Below the pieces are notes generated by a model. The model saw nothing but the letters and a program-made list of their open reading frames with translations, made no database searches and was not told the DNA's origin. 64,000 bases of DNA from Actinoplanes italicus (GTDB lineage: Bacteria > Actinomycetota > Actinomycetes > Mycobacteriales > Micromonosporaceae), in NCBI RefSeq assembly GCF_003001815.1, contig NZ_PVMZ01000013.1, positions 62,001 through 126,000 of the forward strand, read 5' to 3'. The position numbers and the translations under genes were made by a program. Below are positions 59,949 through 64,000 of the stretch, piece by piece. Numbering within the stretch: position 1 is the stretch's first letter; each line of letters begins with the position of its first letter.

Positions 59949-59988
59949 ACGCGCGGCGCACCTGACCGGGAACGGTTCGGGCCCAGGC

Positions 59989-62900
59989 TCACCGGCGGCT
60001 CACGGCCACCGACGGGCGTAGGAGGCCTCGATCCGGACTCGGGGCGCCGATGGCTCGCATGGCGTGGACCCACCGGGCGAAGGCCCGGCGGGCCTCGCCG
60101 TGGCGTCCGGTGTTCACCAGGACCTCGACCAGCGCGTGGTGCGCCGGCTCGTCATAGGGGTCGGCGGCCAGCAGTCGCACCAGGCTGGCCACCGCCTGAT
60201 CGCCGTCCCCGGCCGTGCGGCTCAGTTCGGCGAATCTGCGGAGCGCGCGCAGCCATACCGCGCGCGCCTCCTCGCGCAGCCCGCGAGCCCAGTCCTCGTA
60301 CGGCTCGTCGCTGAACGCGTCGCCGCCGTAGGCGGCGTCGACGTCGGCCAGGACCTCGCGGGCCTGTTCGATCTTGCCGCAGCGTTCGAGCTGTGCCGCG
60401 TGCACAGCGTCACTCATGAGATCTTCGACGTCGATGGATATGTTTCCGATGTCGAGCGAAATCCCCACCATGTCCGCCCGGATGTACCGATCGGACGGCC
60501 ATGCCTTGGTCGGGTCGAGCACCATACGGACGATGGACAGCAGAACCGAGAGCCTGTGCCCGGTGCGTTCCGCGTCGTCGTCGGGCCACAGCAGCTCAGC
60601 CAGTTCGGTTCGGGCGATCGGCCTGCCCCGCCGGGCGAGCAGGATCTTGAGCAGTGACCTGGCCTGCCGGGAGCGCCAGGCCGTCAGCGGCACTGATCGA
60701 CCGTTGACGAGGACGTCGAAGGTGCCGAGCAATCGCACGCGGACCGGGGCGGAGACCCCGCGCGCCGGGAGCGGTGTGGAGCCGGCGGCCGCCCGGATTC
60801 CCCATGACCGCAGCCTCTCGGCGGCCAGTTTCGCCGCGGAACGCTGATCGGTGTCGCTGCCGGGCAGATGGCCCAGCAACACCAGCATCTGATCGGCGGC
60901 CGGGAGCGCGCCGGCCCGCCGCCAGATCGATTCGGCTTCCTGCAACGCCGCCCGCGCTGCGGCCCGGTCGGGATCGACGGCCCCCGCCAGCTCCAGCGAC
61001 TCGGCGAGAGCGTCTGCCCGACGGCTGCTCCGGGCCGACCGGACGGCCACTTCGGCGCGCTGTTGTGCCAGAGCGAGGTCGCCGTCGGCAAGTGCGACCC
61101 ATCCGCGGGCGACGTGGGCGTGTGCCAGCAGCAGCGCGGGCGCGACCGCCTCGGCCTCGTCGGCGGCCCGGCGAGCCGCGGGCAGGTCGCCGGTGGGCCC
61201 GTCCAGCAGGACGCGGGTGAGCCGGGCCAGCACCGGCACGAGCACCTGGTTGTCGGCCGTCTCCCGGGCCAGTTCGACAGCCTCCTCGAAGGCGGTGCGG
61301 CTCTGCTCCCGGCGGCCTCGCAGGCGATCGATCTCCCCAAGGCCGGACAGCCCCATCGCGGCGCGGTTGAGGCCGGCCCGCCGCGAGATCAACACGGTAC
61401 GTTCGAAGAACAGAGCGGCGTCGTCGAAAGAGCCCAGCCGCAGCAGCACCTCACCGGCGTTGGACAGCGCCACCGCGACGAGCCCGGGTGGGCTCCCCAG
61501 CTCGGCCGCCCTGACCGCCTGCAACGCGATGTCGAGCGCCGACGAGTAACGGGCCTGCCGCAGCAGGCCGACCACCTGGTTGACCAGCACCCGAGCGAGC
61601 TGGACGACATCGGCCGCGCGTTCGGCGGTGCTCAGGGCCTCGACGAGATGCTCCTCGCGGCGAGCCCCGACCGAGGTGAACGCCACCGCGATGTGTGCTG
61701 CCGCGAGCGCGCGGTCGCAACCGCTCGCCGTCGCCAGCCTCAGAGCGTGAGTCGCGCTCGTGCCCGCGTCCTCCGACCGGCCCAGCCTGGCCAGAACGCT
61801 GGCACGGCAGGCCTCCAGGAAGGCGGCGTCGGCGCCCTGGCCCTCGGGTGGGGTCACACGGTCACAGAGGCGCAATGCCGCCGGATAGTCGCAGCGCATG
61901 TACTCCACCATGGCCACTCGCCAGACCAGGGCGGCCGGCCAGACACCGGTCCGATCCGCCCGTGCGACCAGCGGCTCGAACGCCCGCAGCGCTTCTGCGG
62001 TGCGCCCTGTCATCCGCAAGGCGTCGCCGAGCACGAGCTGCAGGCGGACCGATCGTTCGGCCGTCGGCACACACCGGATCGCCTGGGCCAGCTCGGCAGC
62101 GCCACCGGCCGCGAGGATGTCGTCGGCCCGGGTGTGGATCAGCGTCGACCAGCCCTCCCGGTCCCCGCTCCGCCGCAGGGTCCGGGCCGCGGCGAGCGGG
62201 TACCCGTGCGCGCCGTACCAGGCGGCCGCCGTACGCAACCGGTCCTGCCTGGCGGTCACGGCCGACGCCGGCGCCGTGGCGACCCGGTGCCGGCCGAGCA
62301 TGGCGCCCACCACCGGTACGACGCGGTAGGCCCGCTCGTGCGGTCCATGGGAGGGCTGAGGGAGCGGCACCAGGAATCCGGTGCGGGCCAGCCAGTCGAG
62401 AGTGTCGGCGATCCGGGCACCGGGTGAGGGCGCCTCGTACGTCGCGATGTCGAGACACAGCGATGCGGTGATCGGGTCCAGTTCGGCGACCGCGTCCAGC
62501 AGCGCGGCGGGCCGCACGGGCAGGCCCGCCAGCGCGCTCTCCGACAGCCAGGTCGCGCCCGCCGTGCCGGGTTCGGTCAACGCGTCCAGCAGAGTCTGCC
62601 GGTCGGCTCCGTGGCGCGCCGCCGCGTCGCCGGCGAACTGCACCAGGGCCGGCCATCCGGCGGTCAGGTCGTACACCAGGGCGGCGACGTCAGCGTCGAC
62701 GACGTCGTGCTCGTCTCGCAGGACGCGGGCCACCTCGTCGGAGGCCAGGGCGAGTTGCGCGGGACCGTGTTCGATGACCCGCCCGGGCAGCGCGGTGAGC
62801 ACGGACGCGGCCAGGGGCCGACGGGAACCGAGCGACACGGCCACTCCGTCGTCCAGTTCGGTCAGATGGCGTGAGAGCTGCCGTAATGCGGGCGCCGGGA

Positions 62901-63120
62901 GCTCACCCACGTCGTCCACCACGACATGGGCGGCCTCGATCCCGGCCCTGTCCGCGTTGAGCGGAGTCGTTCCGGGTCCGGCCAGCCACTCCACCATGGC
63001 GTCGGCCGTGTAGTACGCGACCGGTCCGTCCGCGAAGGCCGCCTGCAGCGCTGTCGTCTTGCCATATCCCGCCGCCGCGACGAACAGCCGGCAACCTCGC
63101 GTACGCCGTGATGACGCCAT
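59989..63120 (-). CDS. Large ATPase regulator with C-terminal SARP-type (winged helix + BTAD) module
   Basis: 1043 residues. The N-terminal MalT/STAND-like NTPase has a P-loop AAAGYGKTTALQ near 15-26 and a Walker B-like HVVVDDVGE. The centre (about 300-780) is TPR-like helices (LGDALRMTGRTAEALRAFEP, SNAGEVLLRLGSFDDAALFF). From about 790 comes a winged-helix DNA-binding domain (VRLLGTFDVLVNGRSVPLTA, RTELAELLWPDDDAERTGHR) and a BTAD domain (AYGGDAFSDEPYEDWARGLR, HALVEVLVNTGRHGEARRAF). Having the DNA-binding module at the C-terminus is the less common order for SARPs. It lies between two RTX genes whose promoters carry SARP-like 11-bp repeats. Confidence 0.85.
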   Translation of the reverse strand: MASSRRTRGCRLFVAAAGYGKTTALQAAFADGPVAYYTADAMVEWLAGPGTTPLNADRAGIEAAHVVVDDVGELPAPALRQLSRHLTELDDGVAVSLGSRRPLAASVLTALPGRVIEHGPAQLALASDEVARVLRDEHDVVDADVAALVYDLTAGWPALVQFAGDAAARHGADRQTLLDALTEPGTAGATWLSESALAGLPVRPAALLDAVAELDPITASLCLDIATYEAPSPGARIADTLDWLARTGFLVPLPQPSHGPHERAYRVVPVVGAMLGRHRVATAPASAVTARQDRLRTAAAWYGAHGYPLAAARTLRRSGDREGWSTLIHTRADDILAAGGAAELAQAIRCVPTAERSVRLQLVLGDALRMTGRTAEALRAFEPLVARADRTGVWPAALVWRVAMVEYMRCDYPAALRLCDRVTPPEGQGADAAFLEACRASVLARLGRSEDAGTSATHALRLATASGCDRALAAAHIAVAFTSVGARREEHLVEALSTAERAADVVQLARVLVNQVVGLLRQARYSSALDIALQAVRAAELGSPPGLVAVALSNAGEVLLRLGSFDDAALFFERTVLISRRAGLNRAAMGLSGLGEIDRLRGRREQSRTAFEEAVELARETADNQVLVPVLARLTRVLLDGPTGDLPAARRAADEAEAVAPALLLAHAHVARGWVALADGDLALAQQRAEVAVRSARSSRRADALAESLELAGAVDPDRAAARAALQEAESIWRRAGALPAADQMLVLLGHLPGSDTDQRSAAKLAAERLRSWGIRAAAGSTPLPARGVSAPVRVRLLGTFDVLVNGRSVPLTAWRSRQARSLLKILLARRGRPIARTELAELLWPDDDAERTGHRLSVLLSIVRMVLDPTKAWPSDRYIRADMVGISLDIGNISIDVEDLMSDAVHAAQLERCGKIEQAREVLADVDAAYGGDAFSDEPYEDWARGLREEARAVWLRALRRFAELSRTAGDGDQAVASLVRLLAADPYDEPAHHALVEVLVNTGRHGEARRAFARWVHAMRAIGAPSPDRGLLRPSVAVSRR

Positions 63121-63184
63121 GGGGCAATGGTCACCCAGCGATGTCCGGCGGGCCAGGCGAGTGGGAGAAACGCGACAGCTGGCG

Positions 63185-63222
63185 TGAGGTCATGCTGACG
63201 CGATCCTGACGCAGCAGTGACG
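63185..63222. promoter_or_regulatory. SARP-like direct repeats, four boxes at 11-bp spacing (site C)
   Basis: TGAGG at 63185 and TGACG at 63196, 63207 and 63218 are in perfect 11-bp register, in the 211-bp divergent region between the regulator gene and the second RTX gene. SARP proteins bind heptameric direct repeats on one face of the helix at 11-bp spacing, so this is a good operator candidate for both directions. A hairpin GCCACCC / GGGTGGC follows at 63243-63261. Confidence 0.65.
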
Positions 63223-63331
63223 CCGGAGCGGACGGTGAGTCCGCCACCCAGCGAGGGTGGCCGCGCGACGGGCCGGTCGCGCCGAGCGATCCTCCGCGAT
63301 GCCGCGGGAGACAGGAAGACAGGGAGACAGC

Positions 63332-64000
63332 ATGAGACTCACCGAGGTTCGGACGCGGTTCCGCGTGCCGGCGCTGACCGGCGCGGCTCTCCTCACGACC
63401 GGAGTGCTGCTCGCCGGCTCCGGGACCACCGCCGCGGCTGACGAGCCCGCCATCCCGGCCTGCCAGTTCGCCGTCAATCCGTCCCCGATCACGATCATGG
63501 GCACCAACAGCGACGACGTGATCTTCGGTACCCCGGCCGTGGACGTGATCGACGGTCTCGCCGGCAACGACAGGATCTTCGGGCTCGGTGACGACGACGT
63601 CATCATCGGGGGTGCCGGCGACGACCTGCTGTTCGGCGGCGCCGGGCAGGACGGGATCGATGCCGGGTCCGGGGCCGATGCCGTCGACGGTGGCAACGAC
63701 GGCGACACGATCATCGCCGGCCCGGATGCCGACACCGTCAACGGCGGCAGCGGCGGCGACCGGATCCTCGGCGGTGGCGGTATCGACGTGATCAGCGGGG
63801 ACAACGAGGACGACCTGATCTGCGCCGGCACCGAGAACGACATCGTCAACGCTGGACCGGGCCTCGACACCGTGTACGGAGAGCCCGGCAAGGACACGAT
63901 CGAGGGGGCCGAGGACACGGACCAGTTGTACGGCAACGAGGACGAGGACACCCTCACCGGTGGCGACGGCCCCGACGACCTCTTCGGCGGCCCCGGCGAC
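63332..64000 (+). CDS. Secreted RTX calcium-binding protein (3' end beyond window)
   Basis: The first 223 residues are visible; ATG 63332 has AGGGAGA upstream. The signal peptide (RVPALTGAALLTTGVLLAGS) ends near TTAAADEPA. About fourteen RTX nonapeptides follow (IMGTNSDDVIFGTPAVDVID, GLGDDDVIIGGAGDDLLFGG, GNEDEDTLTGGDGPDDLFGG) and continue past the window edge. The mature N-terminus is similar to that of the 165-residue RTX protein (cysteine, then MGTNSDDVIFGT versus LGTSGDDVILGT), so the two are paralogues. Confidence 0.85.
   Translation, partial: MRLTEVRTRFRVPALTGAALLTTGVLLAGSGTTAAADEPAIPACQFAVNPSPITIMGTNSDDVIFGTPAVDVIDGLAGNDRIFGLGDDDVIIGGAGDDLLFGGAGQDGIDAGSGADAVDGGNDGDTIIAGPDADTVNGGSGGDRILGGGGIDVISGDNEDDLICAGTENDIVNAGPGLDTVYGEPGKDTIEGAEDTDQLYGNEDEDTLTGGDGPDDLFGGPGD

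Noticed and set aside
59949-59988. Terminator between the first RTX gene and the regulator
   Set aside because: Only 40 bases and no good stem; I could not support one.

Overview
The window is about 72% GC by eye, starts many genes with GTG or TTG, and carries Lon with a HAIR-like operator, WXG100-type and SARP/BTAD proteins, LacI-type carbohydrate loci and secreted GH13/GH62 enzymes. This points to a filamentous actinomycete. I infer Micromonosporaceae, perhaps Actinoplanes, but nothing here fixes the genus.

Layout. 0-3 kb: the N-terminal part of a dynamin-like GTPase, a frameshifted small membrane-protein gene, a CcdA-type membrane protein and a phosphotransferase remnant. 3-7.7 kb: a histidine/aromatic ammonia-lyase homologue whose MIO-forming triad is missing, divergent from a complete quaternary-amine (glycine betaine/choline type) ABC importer operon ending in a strong terminator. 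7.7-11.7 kb: a regulated secreted alpha-amylase with CBM20, a small membrane protein, then 1.2 kb of repeats. 11.7-20.7 kb: lon, two proteins of unknown function, and a WXG100-like / RTX-M91 metallopeptidase / lipoprotein cassette. 20.6-25.3 kb: an AsnC/Lrp regulator divergent from a 2-oxoacid dehydrogenase E1a-E1b-E2-lipoate ligase operon. 25.3-31 kb: a repeat-dense zone holding a lipoprotein, a helical protein with pentapeptide repeats and a Nudix hydrolase with a repeat-derived tail. 31-41 kb: GH62 arabinofuranosidase, TylF-like methyltransferase, P450, HD hydrolase, GNAT, ASCH protein, a truncated AraC gene beside palindromic repeats, and a large secreted alpha/beta hydrolase. 41-47.9 kb: a LacI-controlled sugar importer operon with an FAD oxidoreductase, divergent from a Tat-exported beta-propeller hydrolase-like protein. 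47.9-54 kb: a BtrH-like protein, then a decay zone with at least five broken genes and a 300-bp tandem duplication around an intact CheB. 54-58.5 kb: MFS exporter, GT-C mannosyltransferase-like protein, secreted lipase. 58.5-64 kb: three small secreted proteins (two RTX type) around a 1043-residue ATPase-BTAD regulator.

The two most interesting loci are at 17.9-20.7 kb and 58.7-64 kb. The first pairs a WXG100-like partner with a protein that joins a WXG-like head, RTX repeats and an HExxH metallopeptidase, followed by an overlapping lipoprotein gene: the look of an exported toxin/effector with a candidate immunity protein. In the second, all three secreted-protein genes are preceded by TGACG-like boxes repeated at exactly 11-bp spacing, the geometry of SARP binding sites, next to a SARP-type regulator. 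This suggests a compact local regulon. The lyase lacking its cofactor motif at 3-4.4 kb is a third candidate for unusual chemistry.
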